Source of the DNA: Sinomonas cellulolyticus
GTDB taxonomy: Bacteria; Actinomycetota; Actinomycetes; Actinomycetales; Micrococcaceae
NCBI RefSeq assembly: GCF_014656475.1
Contig: NZ_BNCM01000001.1
Location: 186,001 to 250,000 of the forward strand
Reading direction: 5' to 3'
DNA length: 64,000 bases
Shown: piece by piece, positions 32,618 through 43,039 of the stretch
Numbering within the stretch: the first letter of the stretch is position 1
Layout of the letters: each line of letters begins with the position of its first letter
The notes under the pieces: model-generated
Seen by the model: only the letters and a program-made list of their open reading frames with translations
Databases searched by the model: none
Told to the model about the DNA's origin: nothing
Made by a program: the position numbers and the translations under genes

Positions 32618-32875
32618 TCAGGCCTTCTTGCCGAAGTTCTTGAAGCGGGCGTTGAAGCGCTCGACACGGCCGGCCGAGTCCATGATGCGCTGCTTGCCCG
32701 TATAGAACGGGTGCGACTCGGAGGAGACCTCGACGTCGATGACGGGGTACGTGTTGCCGTCTTCCCACTCGGTGGTCTTGTCAGAGGTGACGGTGGAGCG
32801 CGTGAGGAACTTCTTGCCGGAGGCGAGGTCGTTGAAGACGACGTAGCCGTACTTGGGGTGGATATCAGACTTCAC
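32618..32875 (-). CDS. rpmE2: 50S ribosomal protein L31 type B
   Basis: An 85-aa ribosomal protein L31 of the cysteine-free (C-minus) type B, which does not need zinc and in many bacteria replaces the zinc form during zinc starvation. It begins [16 protein letters not shown] and contains the family segment [13 protein letters not shown]; no Cys is present. The GTG start is preceded by AAAGGG. Type B genes are commonly Zur-regulated, but I did not find a convincing Zur box in the 113-bp gap to the divergent AAA gene. Confidence 0.95.
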   Translation of the reverse strand: MKSDIHPKYGYVVFNDLASGKKFLTRSTVTSDKTTEWEDGNTYPVIDVEVSSESHPFYTGKQRIMDSAGRVERFNARFKNFGKKA

Positions 32876-32976
32876 AATGGGCCCTTTGCTTGTGCCCCTG
32901 GATTTTGCCAGAGGCCAGGTGTGAACGCCCTCCCGTTTGGAGGGCCAGCAGTCCATGGTATCAGCCGACCGAGTAC

Positions 32977-32982
32977 TACAGT
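32977..32982 (+). promoter_or_regulatory. -10 hexamer of CbxX-type AAA gene (leaderless start)
   Basis: TACAGT, 6 nt before the ATG, with no Shine-Dalgarno sequence. Confidence 0.42.
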
Positions 32983-32988
32983 GAACGC

Positions 32989-34029
32989 ATGGCTCCCAAC
33001 CGCCATCCGCTCGACGACCTTCGCGAAACCATCGGCCGGTTGGCCGATCAGCTCAAGCTGCCCGGTTCGGAGCGCGTTGACGACCTGGTCGGCGATCTCA
33101 TCGGTGCGAGGCCGGGGCCCGGCCGGCCGCTGTCCGAGGTGCAGGCCGAGCTCGACGCGCTGGTCGGCCTGGAGACGGTGAAGGAACAGGTGCGGGGCCT
33201 TGTCGCACTGCTTCAGGTCCAGGCACGCCGCAAGGCGCACGGCCTGCCGGAGGTGGCCACCTCACAGCATCTGGTCTTCCTCGGGAACCCGGGCACGGGA
33301 AAGACCACAGTGGCGCGGCTCCTCGCGGAGATGTACCGCGCGGTCGGCCTGCTCCAGAAAGGCCACCTCGTTGAGGTCGACCGTTCAGGCCTGGTGGGGC
33401 AGTACGTCGGCGCGACTGCCATCAAGACGGACCGCGTCATCCGGCGCGCGTTGGACGGCGTCCTGTTCATCGATGAGGCCTACGCGCTGGCCCCGGAGGA
33501 CGGCCGGATGGACTTCGGACCCGAGGCGATCGAGGTTCTGCTCAAGCGGATGGAGGACCACCGCCACCGGCTGGTCGTCATCGTGGCCGGCTACCCGCGG
33601 CTGATGGAGTCGTTCCTGCTCTCGAACCCCGGGCTGCGCTCCCGCTTCGCCCGCGAGATCACGTTCCCCGACTACTCCGTGGACGAGCTCCAGACGATCT
33701 TCCACCAGATGCTGGCCCAGCACGAGTACACGCTCGAGCCGGGTGGGGACGAGATGCTGCGCCGCATCCTCACCGGGCTCCACGCGAGCGAGGACTCGGG
33801 AAATGCGCGGTTCGCGCGCACACTGTTCGAGCAGGCGCTCAACCGGCAGGCACTGCGGCTGTCCCGCGACGGGGAACAGAGTCTCGACGCGCTCGACCGT
33901 GAGGCCGTCGTGACGCTCACCGCGGACGACATCGTGGAGGCAGCCCTCGCCTTGGGCGAGGAGCCTGAGCCCGAACCGACGCCGGAGCCGGAGCGGGAGC
34001 CATCACGCTGGTGGCGCTGGCTGGCCTGA
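32989..34029 (+). CDS. AAA family ATPase, CbxX/CfqX (CbbX) type
   Basis: A 346-aa AAA+ ATPase related to rubisco activase CbbX and to the C-terminal domain of EccA and SpoVK-like proteins. Walker [10 protein letters not shown] is at residues 99-107, Walker B is [11 protein letters not shown], and the CbxX signature [21 protein letters not shown] (in part) and arginine-finger [13 protein letters not shown] follow. No rubisco genes are nearby, so a remodelling role for another partner is likely. The C-terminus carries a Pro/Glu-rich repeat (EPEPTPEPE) and ends WWRWLA. The start was chosen at MAPNRHPL because the upstream frame overlaps the divergent promoter. Confidence 0.9.
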   Translation: MAPNRHPLDDLRETIGRLADQLKLPGSERVDDLVGDLIGARPGPGRPLSEVQAELDALVGLETVKEQVRGLVALLQVQARRKAHGLPEVATSQHLVFLGNPGTGKTTVARLLAEMYRAVGLLQKGHLVEVDRSGLVGQYVGATAIKTDRVIRRALDGVLFIDEAYALAPEDGRMDFGPEAIEVLLKRMEDHRHRLVVIVAGYPRLMESFLLSNPGLRSRFAREITFPDYSVDELQTIFHQMLAQHEYTLEPGGDEMLRRILTGLHASEDSGNARFARTLFEQALNRQALRLSRDGEQSLDALDREAVVTLTADDIVEAALALGEEPEPEPTPEPEREPSRWWRWLA

Positions 34030-34030
34030 G

Positions 34031-34906
34031 CTACCGCGTCGCGTAGAAGGCAACCGCAGACGAGGCCGCGACGTTGAGCGAGTCGACGCCGTTCATCATC
34101 GGGATCGTGACCCGCCGGTCAAGGACTTGGTCCGTCTCCGGTGTCAGGCCCTCGCCCTCGGTGCCGAACACCAGGGCGAGGTTCTCGTGGTCCTCGGCGA
34201 CCAGCTCGTCCAGCGTGATCGCCCCCTCCCCTAGCGTCATCCCGGCCACCACGTAGCCTGCCTCCTTGAGCAGCGCGGCGTCATCGGGCCAGGACTCGAT
34301 CCGCGTCCACGGCACCTGGAAGACAGTACCCATCGACACACGGATCGCGCGGCGGTAGAGCGGGTCCGCGCACTGCGGCGTGACCAGCACGGCGTCGACA
34401 CCGATCGCCGCCGCGCTGCGGAAGACCGCGCCCACGTTCGTGTGGTCGGTCAGGTTCTCCAGCACTGCGATCCTCGAGCGGGGCTTCCCTCGCAGCCCGG
34501 CAAGCAGCTCGGCCACGGGTATGGGCTCGGGGCGGTGCATTGCGGCCATGGCGCCGCGGTGGAGGTGGAAGCCCGTGATCGCCTCGAGGAGCTCGGGCGG
34601 CCCGACGTAGGCGGGCACATCGGGGTGGGCGGCGAGGACGTCGGCGAGGCCCTCGAGCCACTTCTCGGCGAGGAAGAAGGATCGCGGCGTGTGGCCGGCG
34701 TCGAGCGCTCGGCGGAGCACCCGGGAGGACTCCGCGATGTAGAGGCCCTCCGCGGGCTCACGGACCTTGCGCAGGTGCACATCGGTGAGCTGGGTGTAGT
34801 CGGCCACACGGGGATCGTCGGCAGAGGTGAGCCTGACCACCTGGCCCGGCCGCGCGCCGTCGTGCGTACTCTGGGTGCTGTGCGCCGTGGTTCCGGGTTC
34901 AGCCAT
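34031..34906 (-). CDS. TrmH/SpoU family RNA 2'-O-methyltransferase
   Basis: A 291-aa SPOUT-fold methyltransferase using S-adenosylmethionine. The three family motifs are visible: NLTDHTNVGAVFRSAAAIG (motif 1, Asn/Arg), LVFGTEGEGLTPE (motif 2) and IPMMNGVDSLNVAASSAVAFY (motif 3, trefoil knot, given in part). The N-terminal ~100 residues contain an RNA-substrate-binding (L30e-like) domain with YIAESSRVLRRAL. The target is probably rRNA or tRNA ribose. It overlaps the stop of the upstream permease gene by 8 bp. Confidence 0.92.
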   Translation of the reverse strand: MAEPGTTAHSTQSTHDGARPGQVVRLTSADDPRVADYTQLTDVHLRKVREPAEGLYIAESSRVLRRALDAGHTPRSFFLAEKWLEGLADVLAAHPDVPAYVGPPELLEAITGFHLHRGAMAAMHRPEPIPVAELLAGLRGKPRSRIAVLENLTDHTNVGAVFRSAAAIGVDAVLVTPQCADPLYRRAIRVSMGTVFQVPWTRIESWPDDAALLKEAGYVVAGMTLGEGAITLDELVAEDHENLALVFGTEGEGLTPETDQVLDRRVTIPMMNGVDSLNVAASSAVAFYATR

Positions 34907-35699
34907 TGATGAGCTTGCCGACCATGTTCACGAGCGCCACGATGCCGAGGATCACGATGACGATCCGCAGCACGAGCGGCTTCATCCGCCGGCCGATCCC
35001 GGCCCCGAGGAAGCCGCCGAGCGTGGAGCCGACCGCGATGAGCAGGACGGCGAGCCAGTTGATGCGGTCGAACGCGAAGATGAGGTATGCGGCCGCGGCG
35101 ATGAGGTTCACCACGAGGCTCAGCACCACCTTGATGGCGTTGGACTGCTGCAGCGTGCCGTGGAAGAAGATGCCCAGCACGCCCATGAGCAGCACGCCCT
35201 GGGCAGCGGTGAAGTAGCCGCCGTACACGCCGATGAGGAAGACCAGCACATACAGGATGAGCGGGACCTTCTGCAGGTCGGCCTGCTCGGGCGTGATGTG
35301 CTCGAGCGCCTGCCGGGCCTTGGCCCACGCCGAGAGCCTGGGCTGGAAGATCACCAGCAGGATCGCGACGACGATCAGCACCGGTGCGACATAGGCGAAC
35401 ACGGTCTCGGGCAGGTTCAGCAGCAGGAACGCACCGAGCAGGCCGCCCACGAGCGAGACCGGCAGCAGCCTCAGGAGGGTCCGCTTCGCGCTGACGGCCT
35501 CGCGGCGGTACCCGTAGGCACCGGAGAAGCCGCCCGCCACAAGGCCCATCGCGTTCGAGATGATCGCATTGACCGGGTTGTAGCCGAGGGCGACGAGGAC
35601 GGGGAACGTCACGAGCGAGCCGGAGCCCACGATCGTGTTGATCGTCCCGGCCCACAGGCCGGCGAGGAAGATGAGGACGTCGCCCCAGAAGGTGTTCAC
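34899..35699 (-). CDS. TauE/SafE family sulfite exporter-like permease
   Basis: A 266-aa membrane protein with about eight hydrophobic helices and two TauE/SafE repeats, the first starting LAGLWAGTINTIVGSGSLVTFP and the second GVYGGYFTAAQGVLLM. Family members export or import sulfite, sulfoacetate or related anions; the substrate here is unknown. The GTG start overlaps the stop of the ABC ATPase gene as GTGA, so it is translationally coupled; a longer frame is sequence of the ABC gene. It forms an operon with the upstream ABC protein and downstream methyltransferase. Confidence 0.9.
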   Translation of the reverse strand: MNTFWGDVLIFLAGLWAGTINTIVGSGSLVTFPVLVALGYNPVNAIISNAMGLVAGGFSGAYGYRREAVSAKRTLLRLLPVSLVGGLLGAFLLLNLPETVFAYVAPVLIVVAILLVIFQPRLSAWAKARQALEHITPEQADLQKVPLILYVLVFLIGVYGGYFTAAQGVLLMGVLGIFFHGTLQQSNAIKVVLSLVVNLIAAAAYLIFAFDRINWLAVLLIAVGSTLGGFLGAGIGRRMKPLVLRIVIVILGIVALVNMVGKLING

Positions 35700-36502
35700 C
35701 GTGCCGCGGCGGCTGCGCCGGCCTTGGCGACGGCGGTGTACCGGCCGTCCTGCGCACGCACGTCGAGCGGCAGGCCGAAGGTCGCGCTGAGGTTCTCCTC
35801 GGTCAGGGTCGCGTCGAGGGGCCCCGCGGCGACGATCCCGCCGTCGCGGAGGAGGAGAGCGTGCGTGAAGCCAGGTGGCACCTCCTCGAGATGGTGGGTG
35901 ACGAGCACGAGGGCGGGCGCGGCGTCGTCCGCGGCGAGTTCCGAGAGCTTGTACACGAGTTCCTCGCGGCCGGCCAGGTCGAGGCCGGCGCCCGGCTCGT
36001 CGAGAAGCAGCAGCTCGGGGTCGGTCATGAGGGCGCGCGCGATCTGGACGCGCTTGCGCTCCCCCTCGGACAGCGAGGCGAACACGCGTCCCAGCAGGGG
36101 GCCCATCCCCCACTCGTTCAGGAGGCGGAAGGCACGGCGCTCGTCGTCCTTCTCGTACTCCTCGCGCCACCGTCCGGTCACCCCGTACGCGGCGGTCACG
36201 ACGACGTTGAGGACCTTCTCGTTCTCCGGAATCTGGTTCGCGAGGACCGCCGAGGACAGGCCGATGCGCGGGCGCAGCTCGAACACGTCGACCTTGCCCA
36301 TCGTCTCGTCGAGGATGCCGACCCTGCCGCTCGAGGGGTGCAGGCGGGCGGCCGCGATGGAGAGGAGGGTCGTCTTTCCCGCGCCGTTGGGGCCGAGGAT
36401 GACCCAGCGCTCCCCCTCGTTGACCTGCCAGTCGATCCCATCCAGCAGCTTCTTCGTCCCGCGGACCACGCTCACGCCAGACAGCTGGAGAACATTGCTC
36501 AT
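35696..36502 (-). CDS. ABC transporter ATP-binding protein
   Basis: A soluble ABC ATPase of 268 aa. Walker A GPNGAGKTT lies at about residues 38-46, the Q-loop region is ANQIPE, the signature is LSEGERKRVQ, Walker B is LLLLDEPGAGLD, and the H-loop is VTHHLEE. No permease of the ABC type is adjacent; the coupled gene is a TauE permease, so its partner and role are uncertain (ModF/YlmA-type stand-alone ATPases look similar). An in-frame ATG four codons upstream overlaps the TAATGT hexamer and is disfavoured. Divergent from serB. Confidence 0.88.
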   Translation of the reverse strand: MSNVLQLSGVSVVRGTKKLLDGIDWQVNEGERWVILGPNGAGKTTLLSIAAARLHPSSGRVGILDETMGKVDVFELRPRIGLSSAVLANQIPENEKVLNVVVTAAYGVTGRWREEYEKDDERRAFRLLNEWGMGPLLGRVFASLSEGERKRVQIARALMTDPELLLLDEPGAGLDLAGREELVYKLSELAADDAAPALVLVTHHLEEVPPGFTHALLLRDGGIVAAGPLDATLTEENLSATFGLPLDVRAQDGRYTAVAKAGAAAAAR

Positions 36503-36510
36503 GGCCTCTG

Positions 36511-36516
36511 ACATTA
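36511..36516 (-). promoter_or_regulatory. -10 hexamer of ABC ATPase gene
   Basis: TAATGT on the minus strand, 8 nt before the preferred ATG; it overlaps an alternative upstream ATG. Confidence 0.4.
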
Positions 36517-36576
36517 GTGCAGGTCGTTCACCGCTCGCGAACTCCGGCCCACACGGCGCGGAAACCCGCCGGAAAG

Positions 36577-36582
36577 TAGAAT
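36577..36582 (+). promoter_or_regulatory. -10 hexamer of serB (leaderless start)
   Basis: TAGAAT, 7 nt before the ATG, no ribosome binding site; the same hexamer and spacing class as the SDR gene at 21.9 kb. Confidence 0.5.
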
Positions 36583-36589
36583 CGTCGCT

Positions 36590-37477
36590 ATGCCAGCTCA
36601 CTTCGCCGCAGTCCTGTATGCCCGCTCGCTCACAGCCGACGACGCCGCTGCCGCCACCCGCGCGCTCGAGGGCGCCGGTGCCGCGGTCGGACCCTTCGAG
36701 GCACCCGCGGCGCTGGCGGACGACGCGCCGTACGCGGTGCTCGCGGCAGAGGTGAAGCTCGACGCCGGCCGCGTCGCCTCCGCCCGCGACGCCCTGGCCG
36801 CGCTTCCCGTGACCGCTGCCCTCGTGCCCGCGGCGCTGCGGGACGCCGAACGCAAGCTGCTGATCATGGACGTCGACTCGACCCTCATCCAGCAGGAGGT
36901 GATCGAGCTCCTCGCCGACTACGCCGGCAAGAAGGCCGAGGTGACCGCCGTGACCGAGGCGGCCATGCGTGGCGAACTGGACTTCGCACAGAGCCTGCAC
37001 GCCCGCGTCGCGACCCTCGCCGGGCTCCCGGAGAGCGTCATCGCCGGGGTGCGCGGCGCCGTCGTGCTTTCCCTCGGTGCCCGCGACCTCGTCGAGGCGT
37101 TCCACGCGGGCGGCCACGTGGTGTGCGTCGTCTCGGGCGGCTTCAGCCAGATCCTCGACCCGCTTGCGGAGGGACTGGGGCTTGACCACTGGCGCGCCAA
37201 CGACCTCGAGATCCACGACGGCGCCCTGACCGGCCGCGTCCTGGGCGAGGTCGTGGACCGCTCGGTGAAGGAGCAGATGCTGCGCGCGTGGGCCGGCCAG
37301 CACGGCATCCCGCTCGAGCACTGCGTCGCCGTGGGCGACGGCGCGAACGACCTCGACATGCTGGGCGCGGCGGGGCTCGGGGTTGCGTTCAACGCCAAGC
37401 CGAAGGTGCGCTCCGAGGCGGATGCCGCCATCGACCTGCCGAACCTTGACGTCGTGAGGTTCCTCGCTGGGGTGTGA
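36590..37477 (+). CDS. serB: phosphoserine phosphatase SerB
   Basis: HAD-family enzyme for the last step of serine biosynthesis, 295 aa. Residues 1-85 are an ACT-like regulatory region, as in actinobacterial SerB. The catalytic motif MDVDSTLIQQEVIELLA begins at residue 93 with nucleophile Asp94 and acid/base Asp96. Motif II is VVSGGFSQI, motif III Lys is in VDRSVKEQ, and motif IV is GDGANDLDML. All catalytic residues are present. A single-gene unit facing a convergent SDR 15 bp away. Confidence 0.95.
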   Translation: MPAHFAAVLYARSLTADDAAAATRALEGAGAAVGPFEAPAALADDAPYAVLAAEVKLDAGRVASARDALAALPVTAALVPAALRDAERKLLIMDVDSTLIQQEVIELLADYAGKKAEVTAVTEAAMRGELDFAQSLHARVATLAGLPESVIAGVRGAVVLSLGARDLVEAFHAGGHVVCVVSGGFSQILDPLAEGLGLDHWRANDLEIHDGALTGRVLGEVVDRSVKEQMLRAWAGQHGIPLEHCVAVGDGANDLDMLGAAGLGVAFNAKPKVRSEADAAIDLPNLDVVRFLAGV

Positions 37478-37492
37478 CGCCCGAGTGCGGTG

Positions 37493-38236
37493 TCAGCGCT
37501 GGAAGTCGCCTGCGCCGCCCACGAGCTCGGTGTGGCCGGTCTCGACCTCGGCCGTGACCATCTTCGCTACCTCCACGGCGAACTCGTCGACCGAGTACAG
37601 CTTCCCGGCGGCCTCCCGACGGGACTCGATCGCGCCGGGCGTGGCGCGCTCGAGCAGCGTGGCGGTGATGGTGCCCTCGATCATGTCTCCCGAGACGACG
37701 ACGAAGGTGATGCCCTTCTCGCTCAGCCACGGGATGAGCTCGCGCAGGGCGGTCTCGCCGGCGCGCTTGGACCGCGCCACGGGCTCGTAGGCGTCCATCG
37801 TCTCCACCGAATCGATGAAGTGCGCCTGGTGGCTTGTGACGAACACGACGCGCGAGCCCGGCTTCATGCGCTCCGCGGCGGCCTTGAGCATCGCGACCTG
37901 GGCGTCCCGGTTGAGGCGCAGGGCGTAGTCGTCGCCGAGCCCGCTCTCCATGCCGCCCGAGGCGTTGAGCACGAGGACGTCGAGCGAGCCGAACGAGTCG
38001 ACGGCCGCCTGGGCGAGGGCGTCGACGTCGGCCTGCTGCGTCAGGTCGCCGCCCACGGCGACGGCGCGGCCGCCGGCCGCCTCGATCTCCGCCACGATCT
38101 TGTTGGCGCGCGGCGCCTTCTGGCGGTAGTTCACGACGACGGCAGCGCCCTCGCCTGCGAGGATCTTGGCGGTGGCCGCCCCGATGCCGCGCGACGAGCC
38201 GGTGACGATCGCCGTCTTGTTGTCCAGAAGTCCCAT
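37493..38236 (-). CDS. SDR family oxidoreductase with atypical active site
   Basis: A 247-aa short-chain dehydrogenase. TGSSRGIGAATAK (residues 12-24) is a classical NADP-binding loop, and VLNASGG and the serine region VFVTSHQAHF follow. The tyrosine motif reads YEPVARSKRAGE, where the lysine is at +7 instead of +4 of the tyrosine. This is a recurrent variant among actinobacterial SDRs, and activity is uncertain. The C-terminal segment ends in GGAGDFQR. The ATG has GAGGAGCTCGC upstream. It lies 76 bp downstream of fabG on the same strand. Confidence 0.85.
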   Translation of the reverse strand: MGLLDNKTAIVTGSSRGIGAATAKILAGEGAAVVVNYRQKAPRANKIVAEIEAAGGRAVAVGGDLTQQADVDALAQAAVDSFGSLDVLVLNASGGMESGLGDDYALRLNRDAQVAMLKAAAERMKPGSRVVFVTSHQAHFIDSVETMDAYEPVARSKRAGETALRELIPWLSEKGITFVVVSGDMIEGTITATLLERATPGAIESRREAAGKLYSVDEFAVEVAKMVTAEVETGHTELVGGAGDFQR

Positions 38237-38312
38237 GCGAGCTCCTCTTCCTGGTCTGCTTGGTGGGCCGATACGCCCTGTGGATCAGTGACTGCGAACC
38301 ATCATGCCAGCG

Positions 38313-39667
<1,355 letters not shown>

Positions 39668-39671
<4 letters not shown>

Positions 39672-39910
39672 GCATCTTCTCCCTGCTGCCGGGCGATCCG
39701 GCGGCGCCCGAGACGCCGATCTGCTCGCGCAAGGGCTGCCGGGAGGCCGCCCAATGGCGGCTGCTCTGGAACAACCCCAAGATCCACACCCCTGAGCGCC
39801 GGAAGGTCTGGCTCGCGTGCGGCGAGCACCGTGACTGGCTCGAGGACTATCTCCGGACCCGGATGCTCTGGCGTGAGACCCTGCCCTTCGAGGAGACCGC
39901 GACTCCCTGA
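39668..39910 (+). CDS. small conserved actinobacterial protein, zinc-ribbon-like
   Basis: An 80-aa protein without known function, widespread next to SURF1 genes in Actinobacteria. CSRKGC and CGEH (two Cys pairs plus His, about residues 19-53) suggest a small metal-binding fold, and QWRLLWNNPKIH and WLEDYLRTRM are conserved-looking segments. The GTG start overlaps the DUF3099 stop (GTGA), and its own stop overlaps the SURF1 ATG (TGATG), so all three are translationally linked. Confidence 0.85.
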
Positions 39911-40875
39911 TGTACCGTTTCCTGTTCTCCCGCCGCTGGCTCAGCTACCTCGTGCTCGCGATCATCTTCGCGATCGCCTGCGTGCTGCTGAGCCGGTGGC
40001 AGATGTCCCGTCTGGACGAGGCGAAGGCCAACGTGGACCTCGTGACCAGAAACTACGACGCCACGCCCGTGCCCTTCGCGCAGGCCGCCGGCGACTTCTC
40101 CTCGCTGCCCGCGGGCCACGAGTGGAAGCAGGTCGAGCTCCACGGCTCCTACCAGACCGCGGACACGCGCGTGGTGCGCAACCGCCCCAACAACGGCCAG
40201 CCCGGATACGAGGTGGTCGTCCCGTTCCGGACAGACTCCGGACAGACCGTAATCGTGGACAGGGGCTGGCTCCCCATCGGCAACAAGGAACAGGGCCGGC
40301 CCGACACCGTCCCCGCGCCACCGGCGGGGGCCGCGACCGTCGTCGTCCGCCTGCGGCCCAGCGAGCCTGCCCTCGACCGGGGGGCGCCCGAGGGCCAGCT
40401 CGCCTCGATCGACCTGCCCGCCTACGCGCAGCAGCTCTCCTACCCGATCCTGACCGGCGCGTACGGGCTGCTCGCGAGCGAGGACCCGGCCCCGGCCCAG
40501 CCTGCCCCCGCCGCGCTCCCCAAGCCGCAGCCCGATGAAGGCACGCACCTCTCGTATGCGCTGCAGTGGCTCGCGTTCGCGGTGCTCATGTTCATCGGCT
40601 TCGGCTACGCGGCTCGCCAGCAGGCCCGCAACGCGGCGATCGACGCGGCCGCCGAGGCCGCGGAGGCCGCCGCCGAGCTCGAAGGGGACGCCGCGGCAAC
40701 CGCCGGTCCGGAAGCGGGCGCGGACGACGACGCGGCCCGGCTCGCGCGCGAGGACGCCCGCCGCACGGCCAGGGAGGCCGCCGAGCGCGCCGCACGCTTC
40801 GCACCGCGCCGGAAGAAGCGCCCGACGGCCGAGGAGGAAGAGGACGCGATCCTCGACGCGCAGGGGTTCCACTGA
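39910..40875 (+). CDS. SURF1 family cytochrome oxidase biogenesis protein
   Basis: A 321-aa membrane protein involved in assembly of cytochrome c oxidase (aa3 type). One transmembrane helix near the N-terminus (LSYLVLAIIFAIACVLLSRW, residues about 11-30), an extracytoplasmic SURF1 domain with VELHGSYQ, RNRPNNGQPGYEVVVPF and VDRGWLP, and a second helix (LQWLAFAVLMFIGFGYAA) give the family topology. The C-terminal ~85 residues are a long Ala/Arg/Glu-rich cytoplasmic extension. It starts on the stop codon of the preceding gene. Confidence 0.92.
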   Translation: MYRFLFSRRWLSYLVLAIIFAIACVLLSRWQMSRLDEAKANVDLVTRNYDATPVPFAQAAGDFSSLPAGHEWKQVELHGSYQTADTRVVRNRPNNGQPGYEVVVPFRTDSGQTVIVDRGWLPIGNKEQGRPDTVPAPPAGAATVVVRLRPSEPALDRGAPEGQLASIDLPAYAQQLSYPILTGAYGLLASEDPAPAQPAPAALPKPQPDEGTHLSYALQWLAFAVLMFIGFGYAARQQARNAAIDAAAEAAEAAAELEGDAAATAGPEAGADDDAARLAREDARRTAREAAERAARFAPRRKKRPTAEEEEDAILDAQGFH

Positions 40876-40891
40876 TGGCGGCCACTCCCTG

Positions 40892-41392
40892 ATGGCGCGC
40901 ACCGCCGTGCCGGATGCGGCCGCCGGGAGCGACCCCACCGCCGTCGAGCGCGTACGGACTGCCCTGACCGCGGCGGGCCTGCCCGACACTGTCGTCACGC
41001 TCACTGAGGACGTCCCGACCGCTGCGGCCGCCGCGCAGGCTCTGGGCTGCGATCTCGGGGCGATCGCGAACAGCCTCGTCTTCGAGCACGACGGCGCGCC
41101 CCTCCTCATCCTCGCGAGCGGCGCCGCGCGCGTGGACACACGGCTCGTCTCGCGCACGCTCGGGGGAAAGGTACGCCGCGCCGCCCCGGAGTTCGTGCTC
41201 GAGCACACCGGCCAGCGGGTGGGCGGGGTCGCCCCCGTGGGGCACCCCGAGCGGCTGCGCACCCTCATCGATGTGCACCTCGCCGGCTACCCGCTCCTGT
41301 GGGCGGGAGCGGGCGACCACCAGTCGATGCTGTCCATCAGCTACTCCGACCTCGCCCGGATCACCGCAGCCGAGGAGCTCGAGGTCCGGTAG
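40892..41392 (+). CDS. YbaK/EbsC (prolyl-tRNA deacylase-like) protein
   Basis: A 166-aa single-domain trans-editing family protein that hydrolyses mischarged aminoacyl-tRNA (Cys-tRNAPro or Ala-tRNAPro in characterised members). Family features are the AAAAAQALGCDLGAIANSLVF helix-strand unit (in part), the conserved lysine in LGGKVRRA, and GGVAPVGHPE (GxxPxG motif). No editing specificity can be assigned. The ATG overlaps the stop of a 5-codon frame that itself starts on the SURF1 stop codon, a possible termination-reinitiation relay. Confidence 0.9.
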   Translation: MARTAVPDAAAGSDPTAVERVRTALTAAGLPDTVVTLTEDVPTAAAAAQALGCDLGAIANSLVFEHDGAPLLILASGAARVDTRLVSRTLGGKVRRAAPEFVLEHTGQRVGGVAPVGHPERLRTLIDVHLAGYPLLWAGAGDHQSMLSISYSDLARITAAEELEVR

Positions 41393-41395
41393 CCC

Positions 41396-42997
41396 CTACG
41401 CGAGCGTGATGAGGTCCAGGTAGTCCGCGCTCCACAGGTCCTCGACGCCGTCCGGGAGCAGGACGACGCGCTCGGGGTTGAGCGCCTCGACCGCGCCCTC
41501 GTCGTGGCTGACCATCACGACCGCGCCCTTGTACGTCTTGAGCGCGCCGAGGATCTCGCGCCGGCTGGCCGGGTCGAGGTTGTTGGTCGGCTCGTCGAGG
41601 AGCAGGACGTTGGCGCTCGAGGCCACGATCGTTGCCAGGGCCAGACGGGTCTTCTCGCCGCCGGAGAGGACCCCGGCAGGCTTGTCGACGTCGTCGCCCT
41701 GGAAGAGGAACGAGCCGAGGATGCCGCGCACGTCCGCATCGCCGAGGTGGTCGGGGGCGGCGCTGCGCATGTTCTCGAGCACCGTCCGCTCGGTGTCGAG
41801 GGTCTCGTGCTCCTGGGCGTAGTAGCCGATCTTGAGCCCGTGCCCCGCGCGGACCTCGCCGGTGTCCGGCTCGTCCACCCCTGCGAGCATGCGCAGGAGC
41901 GTCGTCTTGCCCGCGCCGTTGAGCCCCAGGATCACCACGCGGGAGCCCCGGTCCACCGCGAGGTCCACGTCGGTGAAGATCTCGAGCGAGCCGTACGACT
42001 TGGACAGGCCCTCCGCGGTGAGCGGCGTCTTGCCACAGGGTGCGGGCTCCGGGAAGCGCAGAGCGGCCACGCGGTCGGCCACGCGCTCTTCCGCCACGCC
42101 GGCGAGGAGGCGCTCGGCGCGCTTGGCCATGTTCTGCGCCGCGACGGCCTTGGTGGCCTTGGCCCGCATCTTGTTCGCCTGGTCCATGAGGACCTGGGCC
42201 TTCTTCTCAGCGTTGGCACGTTCGCGGCGCCGCGCGCGCTCGTCCGTCTCACGCTGGGCGAGGTAGCGCTTCCACCCCATGTTGTAGATGTCGATGACTG
42301 CACGGTTGGCGTCGAGGTGGAACACCTTGTTCACGGTCGCCTCGAGCAGCTCCACGTCGTGGGAGATGACGATGAGGCCGCCCTGGTGGGCCTTGAGGAA
42401 GTCGCGCAGCCACGCGATCGAGTCCGCGTCGAGGTGGTTGGTCGGCTCGTCGAGCAGGAGCGTGTCCGCTGCCGAATAGAGGATGCGTGCGAGCTCGACC
42501 CGGCGGCGCTGGCCGCCGGAGAGCGTGCGCAGCGGCTGGTTCAGGATGCGGTCCGGGAGGGCCAGATTCGCGGAGATGGCGGCGGCCTCTGCCTCGGCGG
42601 CGTATCCGCCTCCGGCGAGGAATTCGGCCTCGAGCCGGTCGTAGCGCGCCATCGCCTTGCGCTGGATCTCGGGGTCATCGCTGGCCATCTCGGCCTGCGT
42701 GGTGCGCAGCTTGCGCACGACGACGTCGAGTCCCCGCGCGGAGAGGATGCGGTCCCGCGCGAGCTGCTCCATGTCCGGCGTGCGGGGGTCCTGCGGGAGG
42801 TAGCCGATCTCCCCCGAGCGGGTGACCGTGCCCGCAGCCGGCAGCCCCTCACCCGCGAGGACCCGTGTGAGCGTCGTCTTGCCCGCGCCGTTGCGCCCCA
42901 CGAGCCCGATCTTGTCGCCCTTGTCGACCCGGAAGCTCACCTCATCCATGAGCAGCCGGGCGCCGGCGCGGAGTTCGAGGTTGGAGACAGTGATCAC
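41396..42997 (-). CDS. ABC-F family ATP-binding protein
   Basis: A 533-aa soluble protein with two ABC domains and no membrane segment, of the ABC-F class that acts on ribosomes (translation factor or antibiotic resistance) rather than in transport. Domain 1 has Walker A GRNGAGKTT (about 35-43) and signature LSGGQRRRVEL; domain 2 has GLNGAGKTT and LSGGEKTRLAL. The charged inter-domain linker (ARRRERANAEKKAQVLMDQANKM, in part) corresponds to the P-site tRNA interaction motif. It lacks the C-terminal extension of some members. It faces the YbaK gene, with only 3 bp between stops. Confidence 0.93.
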   Translation of the reverse strand: MITVSNLELRAGARLLMDEVSFRVDKGDKIGLVGRNGAGKTTLTRVLAGEGLPAAGTVTRSGEIGYLPQDPRTPDMEQLARDRILSARGLDVVVRKLRTTQAEMASDDPEIQRKAMARYDRLEAEFLAGGGYAAEAEAAAISANLALPDRILNQPLRTLSGGQRRRVELARILYSAADTLLLDEPTNHLDADSIAWLRDFLKAHQGGLIVISHDVELLEATVNKVFHLDANRAVIDIYNMGWKRYLAQRETDERARRRERANAEKKAQVLMDQANKMRAKATKAVAAQNMAKRAERLLAGVAEERVADRVAALRFPEPAPCGKTPLTAEGLSKSYGSLEIFTDVDLAVDRGSRVVILGLNGAGKTTLLRMLAGVDEPDTGEVRAGHGLKIGYYAQEHETLDTERTVLENMRSAAPDHLGDADVRGILGSFLFQGDDVDKPAGVLSGGEKTRLALATIVASSANVLLLDEPTNNLDPASRREILGALKTYKGAVVMVSHDEGAVEALNPERVVLLPDGVEDLWSADYLDLITLA

Positions 42998-43039
42998 TTC
43001 GGGAAGGGCCTTTCGGGGGTGGGGGCCCGACGATGGGCC

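Noticed and set aside
32876..32988. Zur operator upstream of rpmE2
   Set aside because: Expected for type B L31 genes, but no convincing TGATAATNATTATCA-like palindrome is present in this gap.
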